The notes beneath the pieces were generated by a model that saw nothing but the letters and a program-made list of their open reading frames with translations, was not told where the DNA came from and searched no databases. This document shows, piece by piece, positions 1 to 11,589 of a stretch of 64,000 nucleotides of DNA. A program made the translations under genes and the position numbers. Within the stretch, counting starts at the first letter, position 1. Every line of letters begins with the position of its first letter. The stretch lies in NCBI RefSeq assembly GCF_050003625.1, contig NC_134400.1, forward strand, positions 45,993,096 to 46,057,095, in the 5' to 3' direction. The stretch is from Haematobia irritans. Its lineage: Eukaryota > Arthropoda > Insecta > Diptera > Muscidae.

Positions 1-362
1 GCATTACAATTGCAAATGGTGTCACTTACATTGGAGTTCACACTCTTGTACGACTTCACCGCAAAGTACGAGGCAGTGAGGAAGCATAGCCTAAAAGGAG
101 CATTGTCGTAGAATATTCTTGAAATTGAATGGCTTGAACTAACCAACTCGAAATTCGTAATAAATACCTATTACCACGACACTGAAAAATTGAAACTAAA
201 AAAAAAAAAACTTTAATCGTATTAACCAATTCCATAATCTATTAATTGAATCAGTGAGATTTTTTCTTAGGACAATAAAGATTTTCATGTCGTTAGTTTA
301 GAATCGCAGAATGGTCTTCTTTCTTTAGCTCTGCTATTGTGACCATTGCTTAGATTAGCTAT
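1..362. other. Intronic sequence, nothing recognised
   Basis: AT-rich with a short A run near 200. No open frame, repeat family or RNA gene recognised. Confidence 0.5.
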
Positions 363-651
363 AGTGACAGCCCGATATATCAGGCTTACTTAGACGGACT
401 ATTCAGTCCATTGTGATTCAACAGTGGTGAATTTCTCTCTTATCACTGAGTGCTGCACGATTCTATGTTAAGCTCAATGAAAAGGGACCTTGGTTTTATA
501 GCCGAGCCCGTAGGGCGTTCCACATTATAATTAAACCACTTAAGGAAGGTTTGAAATACTATGAAATGTCACTAGCATTACTGTGAGGGAATAAATCAAA
601 ATTTTTTTGGAGTGCGGTAGAAACTGATATTGAATCCACGACCCTACACAG
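363..651 (-). mobile_element. tRNA-derived SINE copy, diverged
   Basis: It matches the copy at 11679-12030 over most of its length (GACAGCCCGATATATCAGG near the left end, then TTATCACTGAGTGCTGC, then GGCGTTCCACATT). The tRNA-like head lies to the right, so the SINE reads on the minus strand. The head breaks off after TGAATCCACGACCCT, within the B-box region. Diverged and probably old. Confidence 0.75.
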
Positions 652-700
652 AAAAGACTTTCACAAAAAAAATCCAATTAAATTGTAATTGAGTCTGAAA

Positions 701-999
701 CAAGTATATATGGCCATAAAATTCGGCCTGGCCGAACTCCACCATGGATTGAGTAGAAACTTCTACTAAAGACTGTCATCCACAATCGAATTACGTGGGA
801 TGTGGAAATACTTGCCGATGACCTTGCCATCTTACAACTTCTTAACATCGTCCTCTAAATTGTATCTTACTCATACGTGGTATATATTAGACAAAAAAAA
901 AAACAGATTAAATACGTATATAATTCAGTTCTTGACCCGATGTGTTAAAAACGGAATGACAAAGTTAATATACCCCCCCATCCTATGGTGGAGGGTATA
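701..999 (+). mobile_element. Family A DINE-1-like element reduced to its two ends
   Basis: It begins CAAGTATATATGGCC and ends GGAGGGTATA, the same termini as the 2.3-kb copies, but is only about 300 bp long. The left subterminal block (wording of the 20.5-kb copy) runs to about 930 and joins directly to the right terminal block (ATGTGTTAAAAACGGAATG onward). All 153-bp modules and the GTCC microsatellite are deleted. Confidence 0.8.
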
Positions 1000-1004
1000 A
1001 AAAT

Positions 1005-1245
1005 ATTCAATTAAAAATGTAATTGATTCAACAAATTTTTTAATTTAAACAAAAATCAATCACAAAAATTAATAGTATCAATTAATTTTTTCATTGGACC
1101 AATTAATTTTTTCATTGAACCAATTAATTTTTTAATTGACTTTCAATTAATTTTTAGTTGATACTATCATTTTTGTGATTGAAGACATTTCCATTAAAAA
1201 ATAATTGGGTCAATTAATTTCGTGATTGAATCAGAAATTTTTGTG
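1005..1245. mobile_element. Relic of the AT-rich TA-flanked MITE family
   Basis: It aligns with the interior of the intact copy at 37541-37829 (TAATTGATTCAACAAA, AATCACAAAAATTAATAGTA, ATTGATACTATCATT-like wording, ending GTGATTGAATCAGAAA). The left terminus is missing and the right end reads TTTTTGTGTTTG. Confidence 0.7.
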
Positions 1246-1246
1246 T

Positions 1247-1337
1247 TTGTATGTATGCAAGGCGGACGGACATCCTAACATTTACACCACGGTGGTTCTA
1301 ACATACTCATAGGTTAGGTTAAAGTGGCAGCCCGCGG
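1247..1337 (-). repeat. SINE fragments: tRNA-like head, then tail of another copy
   Basis: TATGCAAGGCGGACGGACATCC and ACCACGGTGG resemble the tRNA-like head of the SINE at 11965-12030. GGTTAGGTTAAAGTGGCAGCCCG immediately to the right resembles the distal end of the same family. Order and divergence suggest two truncated copies abutting. Confidence 0.55.
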
Positions 1338-1385
1338 AATACAAGTTATATAGATTTCGGTGTATAAATCTATATAACTTGTATT
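1338..1385. repeat. Perfect 20-bp-arm hairpin
   Basis: Arms at 1338-1357 and 1366-1385 are exact reverse complements around an 8-nt loop (CGGTGTAT). It could be a small foldback or the end of a larger element. Confidence 0.8.
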
Positions 1386-1449
1386 ACGCTGGATCTTTGT
1401 GCGACACACCTCAATATTGGGAATTTGCGCTTCAAATTTTTTTTTTTGT

Positions 1450-2265
1450 CAAAAAGCGGTTTCGTCAGAATGTAATCCACTACGTCTGACCCATCTGGCA
1501 TTATTGTGATGACCGAACTGTCACCGGACCTTTTTCCTACCACAGCGACAGCTTGCGCCACCGTACAGAACTTGTTGCAGCTGACTGTTTGGCCAATATG
1601 CCTAAAGGCAATAGATGCAGCATGACATTAAGGGAATCTTTTCCTGTCTTACAGGGTGAGCCTGAGATTACGCCATTCGCTAAACCTGTCGGGTGCTGAA
1701 ATGGCGGCAATCAGACCACATCACCACAGCCGTATAGCCAGAGAAGGAATATGATCACCTCAAACATGTTTCAAGAGCACCATGTTACTTTTTCACGGCG
1801 GCCATTTGACATTTTGGTCGCAAAAATATTCTTTTCTCGTCACACATAACATGCTTTCCGAAATCAGATATATTATTTCCGAGAAAATAACATGGTTTCG
1901 ACAAACATGTTACATGTTTTCCATGAAAAAGTAACATTATGCTCTTGAAACACGGTTGTGGTGATCATAATCCTTCTCTACGTAATGTCAAAGTGTAATC
2001 CACTACTTCTGGTCCATTTGGCATTATTTTTAAGACCGAACTATCACCGTGCCTTTTTCCGATCACAACCGTACAGCCGTTGTTGGAGCTGACTGGTTGA
2101 CCAATATGTCTAAAGACAGTAGATGCAGCATGACATTAAAAGGGAATCTGTCTTACTAAATGCACCTGAGATAAAAAAGTACGCCATTCGCTAAACTTGT
2201 CGATTGATGAAATGGCGGCAAGCAGACCACAACACCATGTCGTATAGAGCCCATGCACTATTTTC
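1450..2265. repeat. Diverged direct duplication around a MITE
   Basis: The stretch 1460-1660 (AATGTAATCCACTACGTCTG ... GATGCAGCATGACATTAA) is repeated with many substitutions at about 1985-2150, followed in each copy by ACGCCATTCGCTAAAC and ATGGCGGCAA(T/G)CAGACC. The unit is about 530 bp. A MITE at 1741-1979 occupies the end of the first copy. Confidence 0.75.
1741..1979. mobile_element. MITE with about 59-bp terminal inverted repeats
   Basis: The left arm 1741-1799 starts AGAGAAGGAATATGATCACC. The right arm 1921-1979 reads back as AGAGAAGGATTATGATCACC, and the arms stay similar to the CATGTTACTTTTTCA region. No target-site duplication is evident. A second diverged copy lies near 14880-15060 in opposite orientation. 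Superfamily not assignable. Confidence 0.8.
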
Positions 2266-2284
2266 GGTTTTAGTTCCCACTTTT

Positions 2285-4563
2285 TATACCCTCCATCATA
2301 GGATGGGGGTATATTATTATACCCTCCATCATAGGATGGGGGTATATTAACTTTGTCATTCCGTTTGTAACACATCGAAATATTGCTCTAAGACCCCATA
2401 AAGTATATATATTCTGGGTCGTGGTGAAATTCTGAGTCGATCTAAGCATGTCCGTCCGTCCGTCCGTCCGTCCGTCCGTCCGTCTGTTGAAATCACGCTA
2501 ACTTCCGAACGAAACAAACTATCGACTTGAAACTTGGCACAAGTAGTTGTTATCGATGTAGGTCGGATGGTATTGAAAATGGGCCATATCGGTCCACTTT
2601 TACGTATAGCCCCCATATAAAGGGACCCTCAGATTTGGCTTGTGGAGCCTCTAACAGAAGCATATTTCATCCGATCCGGCTGAAATTTGGTACATGGTGT
2701 TGGTATATGGTCTCTAACAATCATGCAAAAATTGGTCCACATCGGTCCATAATTATATATAGCACCCATATAAACCGATCCCAGATTTGGCTTGCGGAGC
2801 CTAAAACAGAAGCAAATTTCATCCGATCCGGCTGAAATTTGGTACATGGTGTTGGTATATGGTCTCTAACAACCATGCAAAAATTATTCCACATCGGTCC
2901 ATAATTATATATAGCCCCCATATAAACCGATCCCCAGATTTGGCTTGCGGAGCTTAAAAGAAAAGCAAATTTTATCCTATCCGGCTGAAATTCGGTACAT
3001 GATGTTAGTATATGGTCTCTAACAACCATGCATAAATTGGTCCACATCGGTCCATAATTATATATAGCTCCCATATAAACCGATCCCCAGATTTGGCTTG
3101 CGGAGCCTAAAAGAGAAGCAAATTTCGTCCGATTCGGCTGAAATTTGGTACATGGTGTTGGTATATGGTCTCTAACAACCATGCAAAAATTGATCCATAT
3201 CGGTTCATAATTATATATAGCCCCCATATAAACCGATCCCCAGATTTGGCTAGCGGAGCCTCAAAGAGAAGAAAATGTCATCCGATCCGGCCGAAATTTT
3301 GCATATGGTCTCTAACAACCATGCAAAATTTGGTCCATATCGGTCCTTAATTATATATAGCCCCCATATAAACCGATCCCCAGATATGGCTTGTGGAGCC
3401 TCTAAGAGAAGCATATTTCATCCGATCCGGCTGAAATTTGGTACATGGTGTTGGTATATGGTCTCTAACAATCATGCAAAAATTGGTCCACATCGGTCCA
3501 TAATTATGTATAGCCCCCATATAAACCGATCCCCAGATTTGGGTTCCGGAGCCTCAAAGAGAAGCAAATTTCATCCGATCCGCCTGAAATTTGGTACATG
3601 ATATTGTAATATGGTCTCTAACAACCATGCAAAAATTGGTCCACATCGGTTCATAATTATATATAGCCCCCATATGAACCGATCCCCAGATTTGGCTTGC
3701 GAAGTCTCCAAGAGAAGCAAATTTCATCCAATCCGGTTGTAATTTGGAACATGGTGTTAGTATATGATCTTTAACAAGCGTGCCAGAATTGGTCCATATC
3801 GGTCCATAATTATATATAGCCCCCATATAAAATGTCCTCCAGATTTGACCTCCGGAGCCTCTTGGAGGAGCAAAATTCATCCGATCCGGTTCAAATTAGG
3901 AACGTGGTGTTAGTATATGGTCGCTAACAACCATACCAAAATTGGTCCAATCACACAAAAATTGGTCCATATCGGTTGTCAAAATTTTATTTCTATAGAA
4001 AATGTTGTCAAAATTCTATTTCTATAGAAAATTTTGTTAAAATTTTATTCGGTTCATAATAAAATTTTCATCATTGTCAAAATTTTATTTCTATAGAAAA
4101 TTTTGTTCAAATTTTATTCGGTTCATAATCATGGTTGCCACTCGAGCCAAAAATAATCTACCAAGATTTTATTTCTATAGAAAATTTTGTGAAAATTTTA
4201 TTTCTATAGAAAATTTTGTTATAATTTTATTTCTGTAGAAAATTTTGTCAAAATTTTATGTCTACTTTGTCAAACTGAATTATATACGTATTGGATCGAT
4301 CTTTTTTGATTTAATATATACCACGTATTGTAAGTCCATACGTGCTGTATATACTTGTTTAATTTAATATATACCACGTATGGACTTACTTACAATTTAG
4401 AAGATGGTATTAGGAGGTTTTAAGATACCTTGCCATCGGCAAGCGTTACCGCAACTTAAGTAATTCGATTGTGGATGGCAGTGTTTAGAAGAAGTTTCTA
4501 CGTAATCCATGATGGAGGGTACATAAGCTTCGGCCTGGCCGAACTTACGGCCGTATATACTTG
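2285..4563 (-). mobile_element. Family A DINE-1-like element, full length
   Basis: On the minus strand it starts CAAGTATATACGGCC (at 4563) and ends GGAGGGTATA. In order from the start: a subterminal GC-rich hairpin (GGCCGTAAGTTCGGCC), a 29-bp satellite stretch (about 3960-4260), a run of roughly 153-bp modules (2640-3950), a GTCC microsatellite at about 2450-2480, and a terminal block containing CCCCATAAAGTATATATA. The terminal hairpin TATACCCTCCATCATAGG is present twice, 33 bp apart, at 2285 and 2318. It encodes no protein; open frames in it come from the module length. Confidence 0.88.
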
Positions 4564-4627
4564 TTTCTTATTGCCTTTTTGCACGAATACAATGCTACCG
4601 TGACTTTTCTCGCCCTTTCTTCATTAT

Positions 4628-4818
4628 TAAACTGATGGTGAAATTTCAGAGTGTTTCAAAGATTCTCTAAGTGGTTTCACCGCAATACGAAACGGCGTTT
4701 GGACCCAGTTATAAAAATGCAGGTGGCCTGTTATTGAGATAAAACACATATTCGGGCAGCACTCATTGATAAATGAGAAGTGAACCACTTGTAGTATCAC
4801 AATGGACTGAATAGTCCA
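4628..4818 (+). mobile_element. SINE copy, truncated
   Basis: The reverse complement matches the body of the SINEs at 363 and 11679 (CTCTAAGTGGTTTCACCGCA, GGGCAGCACTCATTGATAA, ATCACAATGGACTGAATAGTC). The tRNA-like head is absent. Confidence 0.7.
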
Positions 4819-6960
4819 TATATTGCTCTTATATATATATGGTTCTTAAATAAGGAATATATCTATGTCCCCTTTCATCAGGAGATCTTTTAAGGCAGCA
4901 CCAGCAGCCTTACAACATTGAAGATTTATCTTGAAGATCCATAGAACCTTCCAAATTTTCTACATTTCGATCGAGTCATCAAGAATATCCTCTTCACAGA
5001 TCTCTCGCAATAACCATCGGTTCAACTTTGTTGAGGCAGTAGAAACCTACTCTCCCATACGGTGTCCATCCATATCTGCATTTTTGTATCTCTCCCGACT
5101 TCGTAAAAAGATCTGCTCATTCTGTTACAGACAAAGGCTTGTCCATTTCGGAATGGCAGATCGTTTTGGTATACCTCAATTTGGACATAATGAAAGACAG
5201 CTCCATCCCAAACTTTACCAATTAGTATCAAAGCAGCTTTAAAACAATCCAAATGCCTTTGGTCGTCAAATGCGATTAGTTTAAATCGTGCTTGATACCA
5301 CCCAGCCTCTTGATGTCGAGGATCTGGCCCGAGAACCCGAGAACATCTGTGAGTAGACGCCGAGGAAAAAGGATTCTCTTGCTTAAATTTATAACTTCAC
5401 TCGTAACACGTCAACTGGGCCCTGAAGTTAGCAGCCCAGTGGATGTCTTTTAATTTCGCTACATGGTGGCTTAATGTACCACCGCTCTTTAATTTCGTAC
5501 AAATACTTATTAAGATAAAATTTAATTAAACCGATATTATTAGAAACACGACCGTTCAGTTCGACGGCAGAATTTATTATCCAAAAACCAATCAAACAAT
5601 TTTGTAGAATCAAGTAAACATTTAATTTATTTAATTGAAGTCGATAACTTATATTATCATTTGAACAAGAAATGAATTTTCCTATGAAGATGCAATGTTT
5701 TTACATAGAGCGTCTTTATGACCAAGATAATCGAGGCGTTTCCACTTCAAATAATGGTATGAACTTATCATTATTATGCATAGATATTTTATTGTTTTAC
5801 CATATAACTACCCAGGTGTTATAATTTCATAATTCAATTCCCTATATCCTATGAGGCAAACCTTGTTGGGGTCTCCCATAAAATTATCCTATATAGCGGA
5901 AAAATGACAATGCCATTGGATATTAAGCACCACAAACACTAGACCTCCCTCCCAGTTGGAGATCATTTTAATGGAGCATAATAACAATTGTGCCACGAAA
6001 GAGTTTCAAATTTTTCCAAATGTCTACTCCGTCTGACAATCCAGATACTCGTATTCGAGTGTCAAAAATGTTTTGCATGTAACTAAATTTTCCATTTTGA
6101 AAAATGCTAGACACCATCCAAATGGGAGGAGAAAGAAAATTTAAAACAATTTTTACAGTTTGAATTATGGCTATGGAATCAATGCAAGTAAAATGGAAAA
6201 AAACCAACAACAAGGTGATAGAACAAGTTCTACTTATGAGATTTTGGGTGGAGTGAGGAATAACAAGCATCATATCCATGAGTCAAGATAAAGAGGAGAA
6301 TGTGTCTTAGAAGTAGATGGGTTTAGATTTTTGTTTAGTTGCTCAGTATGAGGTTTAGTTTCTTTATTTTCCAAAAACATACACAATTCGATTAAAATAG
6401 AGCACAGTGATTTGCCATAAAAATAAGACGCTTGAAAGAATTGCCTCTCAGAGTTTTTTAATTCTGTTGTTTAAATTTTCATTGGGAAAATATTTTGACA
6501 AGAATTTTTGTCAATGACAATTATTACCATATATGGGTCTATTGTCTTGTAAAATATTTTTCCATGGATAAAGATTTAGACAGAGATCACTTCATGGGAA
6601 AATTTCATCATTGGGTTATGTTTGAGAAGACGAGAATTTTTGGATCTTAATTGTGTCTTTGAGAGAATGAGCTAAATAAATCCAATTCCAAGGCATGTTA
6701 TACCAACACAATCGAATTTTATAATTGGTACTTATTACAGAGACACTCAACTTAAGAAAATCTGAATAATAAACAAACAACTCAATCACAAAACAATAAT
6801 AGAGTTAATAAAATTTTTAAATTGACCAATAACATTTTCTGTTAGTGGCGCTAATTCAATTTTGTAATTGAGACCACAAAATATTTTAAATTTAAATAAA
6901 TAATTATTACCTATTACAGCGCCAATAAAATTGTAACTATTAAAACCCTCGGCGCTTTAG
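4819..6960. other. Intronic sequence without recognised gene
   Basis: About 2.1 kb of AT-rich sequence. Short open frames on both strands around 4931-5252 show no motif I recognise and overlap each other. No RNA gene or known repeat seen. Confidence 0.5.
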
Positions 6961-7764
6961 CGCGAAATGACAAAATTTTCTATACAAATAAAAATTTTGA
7001 CAATATTTTTTATGGAAATAAAATTTTGACAACATTTTCGATAAAAATAAAATTTTAGCAAAATTTTTTATAGAAATAAAATTTTAACAAAATGTTCTAT
7101 AGAAATAACATATTGACAAAATTTTACATAGAAATAAAATTTTAACAAAATTTTCTATACAAATAAAATTTTGACAAAATTTTCTATAGATAAAAAATTT
7201 TGACAAAATTTTGTATAGAAATAGAATTTTGATAAAATTTTGACAAACTTTTCTATAGAAATAAAATTTTGAAAATATTTTCTATAGAAATAAAATTTTG
7301 AAACAAAAATTCTATAGAAATAAAAATTTTACCAGATTTGCTAAAGAAATAAACTCTAGAAATTTTTTTCAACAGAACTAAAATCTAGAGAAATTATTCT
7401 ATAGATATTAAATTTTGACAAAATTTTCTATAGAAATAAAATTTTGACAAAATTTTCTATAGAAATAAAATTTTAGCAAAATTTTCTATAGAAATAAAAT
7501 TTTGACAAAATTTTCTAAAGAAATAGAATTTTCACGAAATTTTCTATTAAAATAAAATTTTGGAAAAATCTCTATAGAAATAAAAATGTTGAAAATTTTT
7601 TCTATAGAAATAAAATATTGACAAAATTTTCGATAGAAATAAAATGTTGACAAAATTTTCTATAGAAATAAAATTTTGATAAAATTTTCTATAGAAATAA
7701 AATGTTGACAAAATTTTCTATAGATAGAAAATTTTGACAAAATTTTCTATAGAAATAAAATTTT
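6961..7764 (-). repeat. 29-bp satellite array
   Basis: Tandem copies of AAAATTTTGACAAAATTTTC plus TATAGAAAT, the reverse orientation of the unit used elsewhere. Copies vary by single substitutions and small indels. Each unit contains the 12-bp palindrome TTTCTATAGAAA. Confidence 0.93.
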
Positions 7765-8161
7765 CGTTTTGCTTTGTTAATGTTGGTTTATACTTCAATC
7801 ATATTTGTCGTTGTGATCTCAGCTTAAAAACCATTGCGTTGACTAAACTACAAGAGTAGCTTAACCAACAGAGGAAAACAATGTTTGCCAAATTTATTTG
7901 GGCAAAGCCCTATAGACTGCATGATGGTTGGATGGATCCACGTTTCGGAATTACCACATTCCTCATCAGCATCGTCTACTTGCAGCAAAACTATCAACCA
8001 ATTATCAGAACAAATTCTGGTAGTTCACCAAACCCATAGTGAACCACACTTGAACCTTCCGAAAAAAGGTTTATGACAAAAGTCCTTTTCTCTGTTGGTT
8101 AAGATACTCTTGTAGTTTAGTCAACACAATGGTTTTTAAGCTGAGATCAAAACAACAAAAA
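7765..8161. mobile_element. Foldback element, full copy
   Basis: The left arm (TCTCAGCTTAAAAACC, TTGACTAAACTACAAGAGTAG, CTTAACCAACAGAGGAAAA) and right arm (TCTGTTGGTTAAGATACTC, TAGTTTAGTCAACAC, TTTAAGCTGAGATC) are inverted repeats. The core contains GGCAAAGCCCTATAGACTGC. It lies inside a satellite array with satellite on both sides. No convincing coding capacity. Confidence 0.88.
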
Positions 8162-8640
8162 TGAAATAAAATTTTGACAACATTTTCTATAGAAATAAAA
8201 CGTAGACAAAATTGCCTACTGAAATTAAATTTAGATAAAATTTTCTATAGAAATAAAATCTAGATAAAATTTCCTATATAAATAAAAATTTTACAAAATT
8301 GTCTATAAAAATTAAATTTTGACAAAGGTTTCTATAGAAATAAAATTTTGACAAAATTTTGTATAAAAAATAAAATTTAATCTATGGAAATAACATTTAA
8401 AAAAAAATTATACAAATAAAATTTTGACAACATAGAAAAACTAAAGCTGTCGAATGGAGCTTAATATTCAAATACAATATTTATTTCTATTTATTATAAA
8501 TACCTATTTATATAGAAAATTTTGTCAAAATTTTCTATAGAAATAAAATTTTGACAAAATTGCCTATAAAAATAGAATGTTGACAAAATTTTCTAAAGAA
8601 ATAAAATTTTTACTAAATTTTCTATATAAATAAGTATTTG
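8162..8640 (-). repeat. 29-bp satellite array, right of foldback
   Basis: This continues the array interrupted by the foldback element, with more divergent units. An inverted-repeat element occupies 8435-8719. Confidence 0.85.
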
Positions 8641-8719
8641 TAATAAATAGAAATAAATATTTTATTTGAATAATAAACTCCAAATATTTATATCCCTCAT
8701 TCGACATCTTTAGTTTTTC
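8435..8719. repeat. Inverted repeat with about 100-bp arms and satellite loop
   Basis: The left arm starts GAAAAACTAAAGCTGTCGAA at 8435. The right arm, read on the minus strand from 8719, starts GAAAAACTAAAGATGTCGAA and continues with the matching TATTCAAATA and TTTATTTCTATTTATTA wording. The loop is two to three satellite units. Confidence 0.8.
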
Positions 8720-8819
8720 TTATACTCTCTCGCTCTCTCTTTCCAAATACATATATGTTGATAGGCAATTTCTAAATTAATATATGTTTGCATCCACACA
8801 TATTATATTTAAAAACATT

Positions 8820-8910
8820 TTATGTTCCAAACATAATATGTTCTAACATATTAACATAAATGCCCCAATCATGTTATGCTAGTTTATGAACGTTATATGG
8901 TTGCAGTATT
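8820..8910. mobile_element. Relic of the twin-tRNA element end
   Basis: TTCCAAACATAATATGTTC, TAACATATTAACATAAATG and the following block match 40560-40655 near the right end of the element at 39379-40733. The tRNA-like parts are absent. Confidence 0.6.
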
Positions 8911-8948
8911 TTCGTCCATGTACCTGCTAGGAATAAAGCTTTATTTTT

Positions 8949-10208
8949 TATACCCTGCTCCACACTGTGGAACAGGGTATTATAAGTTAGTGCATATGTT
9001 TGCAACACCCAGAAGGAGACGAGATAGACACATGGTGTCTTTGGCAAAAATGCTCAGGGTGGGCTCCTGAGTCGATATAGCGATGTCCGTCTGTCGCTAT
9101 ATCGACTCAGGAGCCCACCCTGATCAAAGTCTAGGTCGCAGTTTTAGTCCAATCGACTTAAAATTTGGCACAAGTATGTGTTTTGGCTCAGAATAGATCC
9201 CTGTTGATTTTGGAAGAAATCGGTTCAGATTTACATATAGTTCCCATATATATATATTTCGCCCGATATGGACTTATATGGCCCCAGAAGCCAGAGTTTT
9301 ACCCTAATTTGGTTGAAATTTTGCACAGAGGGTAGAATTAGCATTGTATCTATGCGTGCCAAATTTGCACAAGAAGAACAATTAGTACTATAGTCAAGTG
9401 TGCCAAATTTTATTGAAATCGGTTCAGATTTAGATATAGCTCCCATATATATCTTTCGCTCGATATGGACCAATACGGTCCCAGAAGCCAGAGTTTTACC
9501 CCAATTTGGTTGAAATTTTGCACAGAGGGTAGAATTAGCATTGTATCTATGCGTGCCAAATTTGGTGGAAATCGGTTCAGATTTAGATATAGCTCCCATA
9601 TACAGCTTTCGCCCGATTTACACTCATATGACCACAGAGGCCAATTTTTTGCTCCGATTGAGTTGAAATTGGGCACAGGGAGTAGAATTAGCATTGTTGA
9701 TGTGCGTGCCAAATTTGGTTGAAATCGGTTCATATAGCTCCCATATATATGTTTTTCTGATTTCGACAAAAATGGTCAAAATACCAAAATTTTTCTTGTA
9801 AAATCGCCACTGCTTAGTCGAAAAATTGTAAAAATGACTCTAATTTTCCTAAACTTCTAATACATATATATCGAGCGATAAATCATAAATAAACTTTTTC
9901 GACGTTTCCTTAAAATGGCTTCAGATTTAAACGTTTCCCATATTTATACCCTGCTCCACACTGTGGAGCACACATTGTGTTCCACCCTAGTGCATTAGCC
10001 GACTTAAATTTTGAGTCTATAGATTTTGTAGAAGTCTATCAAATTCTTCCAGATCGAGCGATATTTAAATGTATGTATTTGGGACAAACCTTTATATATA
10101 GCCCCAACACATTTGACGGATGTGATATGGTATCGAAAATTTAGATCTACAAAGTGGTGCAGGGTATAATATAGTCGGCCCCGCCCGACTTTACACTTTC
10201 CTTACTTG
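8949..10208 (-). mobile_element. Family B DINE-1-like element
   Basis: The right end, read on the minus strand, is CAAGTAAGGAAAGTGTAAAG followed by GTCGGGCGGGGCCGAC. The left end is the hairpin TATACCCTGCTCCACACTG. It contains about 153-bp modules (9230-9740) with GATTTAGATATAGCTCCCATAT, a GTCC/GTCT tract, and CTGAGTCGATATAGCGATG. A second partial terminal hairpin occurs internally near 9955. No coding function. Confidence 0.85.
9057..9120. repeat. Perfect hairpin with 27-bp arms
   Basis: 9057-9083 and 9094-9120 are exact reverse complements (GGGTGGGCTCCTGAGTCGAT ... ATCGACTCAGGAGCCCACCC) around the 10-nt loop TGTCCGTCTG. It arises by inverted duplication of the conserved block beside the microsatellite; the family B copy near 60.95 kb has a single copy. 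Confidence 0.95.
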
Positions 10209-10847
10209 TTGTATTTGAAGATCTGATCTAACAAAAGACCCAATTAATTTTCTTATTGAAGTGGCTTCAAACTATATTTTACATAAAAGTATATTGAATG
10301 GAAATTAATTTAATGAAAAAAAAATTAAAATTAAAAATTAAACAAATTTAAACCAAATCATTTTCCAAAACACTGTTCCTCTATGGATCTATCCATGCAC
10401 ACGTTCACGATTTCATAGACAAACATGACCACAATAATTAAGTAACTTGTACCATAACATTACTCTGGAAGATATACTAAGCATGATGTAGGATTTTTTC
10501 GTTTTCGTATACCATTGGCATTGGACATTATTCGAAGAATTCCTTGCAAGTTAAATTCAGGCAGGTGCCAGAATTTAACGTTATCTTTTGAATAGTAAAG
10601 ATACTGTCATACTCGTAAGCAACTGACCATATACAAGAAGCTTATAACTCATCTCTGAAACAAACTATCGAGCAATTCAAACGAACATAATTGCAACAAA
10701 TCGTTTGTTTGTTTATTTAATGCTCTTATTAAAATATTTGCACGCAAACATGGTGGCGCATTAAAGGAAATTCGGAACTTGTTATCTCTAAGAGATTTAT
10801 TGATGATTTAATATATGTCATAGCTGCTAAATTATATACATTTGTTG
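10209..10847. other. Intronic sequence, nothing recognised
   Basis: AT-rich, single-copy in appearance, with no recognised repeat or coding signal. Confidence 0.5.
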
Positions 10848-10855
10848 CCTATATC

Positions 10856-11283
10856 CATAGACAATAGAATATATATAGATGATCCACTTGTCTCTTAAAA
10901 AAAAATTTGTCAGTTCCAAAAATTAATTTTCTGACATTTCGTGTTGATTTTTTCGTAAAAAGTCAGTCCCAAACATTAATTTTCGTGCATTTGCTTTTGT
11001 GTTGTTCGTAAAGAGCAATGCTGCTTAAAATTAAATTTCGTATTTTCGCGGTTTTGGTCACAATTTTTTTTTTTCAAATATGAACTTTTAATATATTAAT
11101 TTATTTATAAATCCTCTGGTGCATCATAAAGGTTCTAATTTTGTGTAAAATTCGCAAACTACAAAAAGGAAAACGAAAGAGAATGTAAGCGTGCTCTTAT
11201 TGTCTTCGTTTATTCTTAATCTTCGGAACTGTCAAACATCGTTTGACACCGATGGATCATCTATATATATTCTATTGTCTATG
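10856..11283. mobile_element. P-element-like MITE with 31-bp TIRs and 8-bp TSD
   Basis: Perfect 31-bp terminal inverted repeats (starting CATAGACAATAGAATATATA) lie at 10856-10886 and 11253-11283. The 8-bp direct repeat CCTATATC flanks them at 10848-10855 and 11284-11291. The 428-bp element encodes no transposase. TIR length, the CAT start and the 8-bp duplication are those of P elements; hAT is the alternative. Confidence 0.92.
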
Positions 11284-11291
11284 CCTATATC

Positions 11292-11589
11292 AACATGTGG
11301 TAGTGAGCGAATGAGCGTGGAAATTAGCCTTCAAGTTTTTGTGCCACTAGAACCCACTACTTAGCAAACTTATTGATAAAAAAGTTTCGGATAAAACATA
11401 ATAAGCAATGAATCAGTTTGGTTTCGAATTTAGAACCTGACGATAAAACGTTCTTAAGAGCTATTTTCATTACCTTAAAATAATTTCTGATCAGCAGAAG
11501 GCTTCAGAGCTGACATATAATTCATAAACAATGTGGCCAGTATTGGGGATTTTTCCCCGAATTGGGAATATTTTTTCGTGGTTGGGGAC
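11292..11589. other. Intronic spacer
   Basis: No gene or repeat recognised between the P-like MITE and the satellite array. Confidence 0.5.

Noticed and set aside
4931..5252. Open frames of 103 (+) and 76 (-) codons as a host gene
   Set aside because: The frames overlap on opposite strands and show no domain or motif I recognise and no splice context. Chance frames are more likely.
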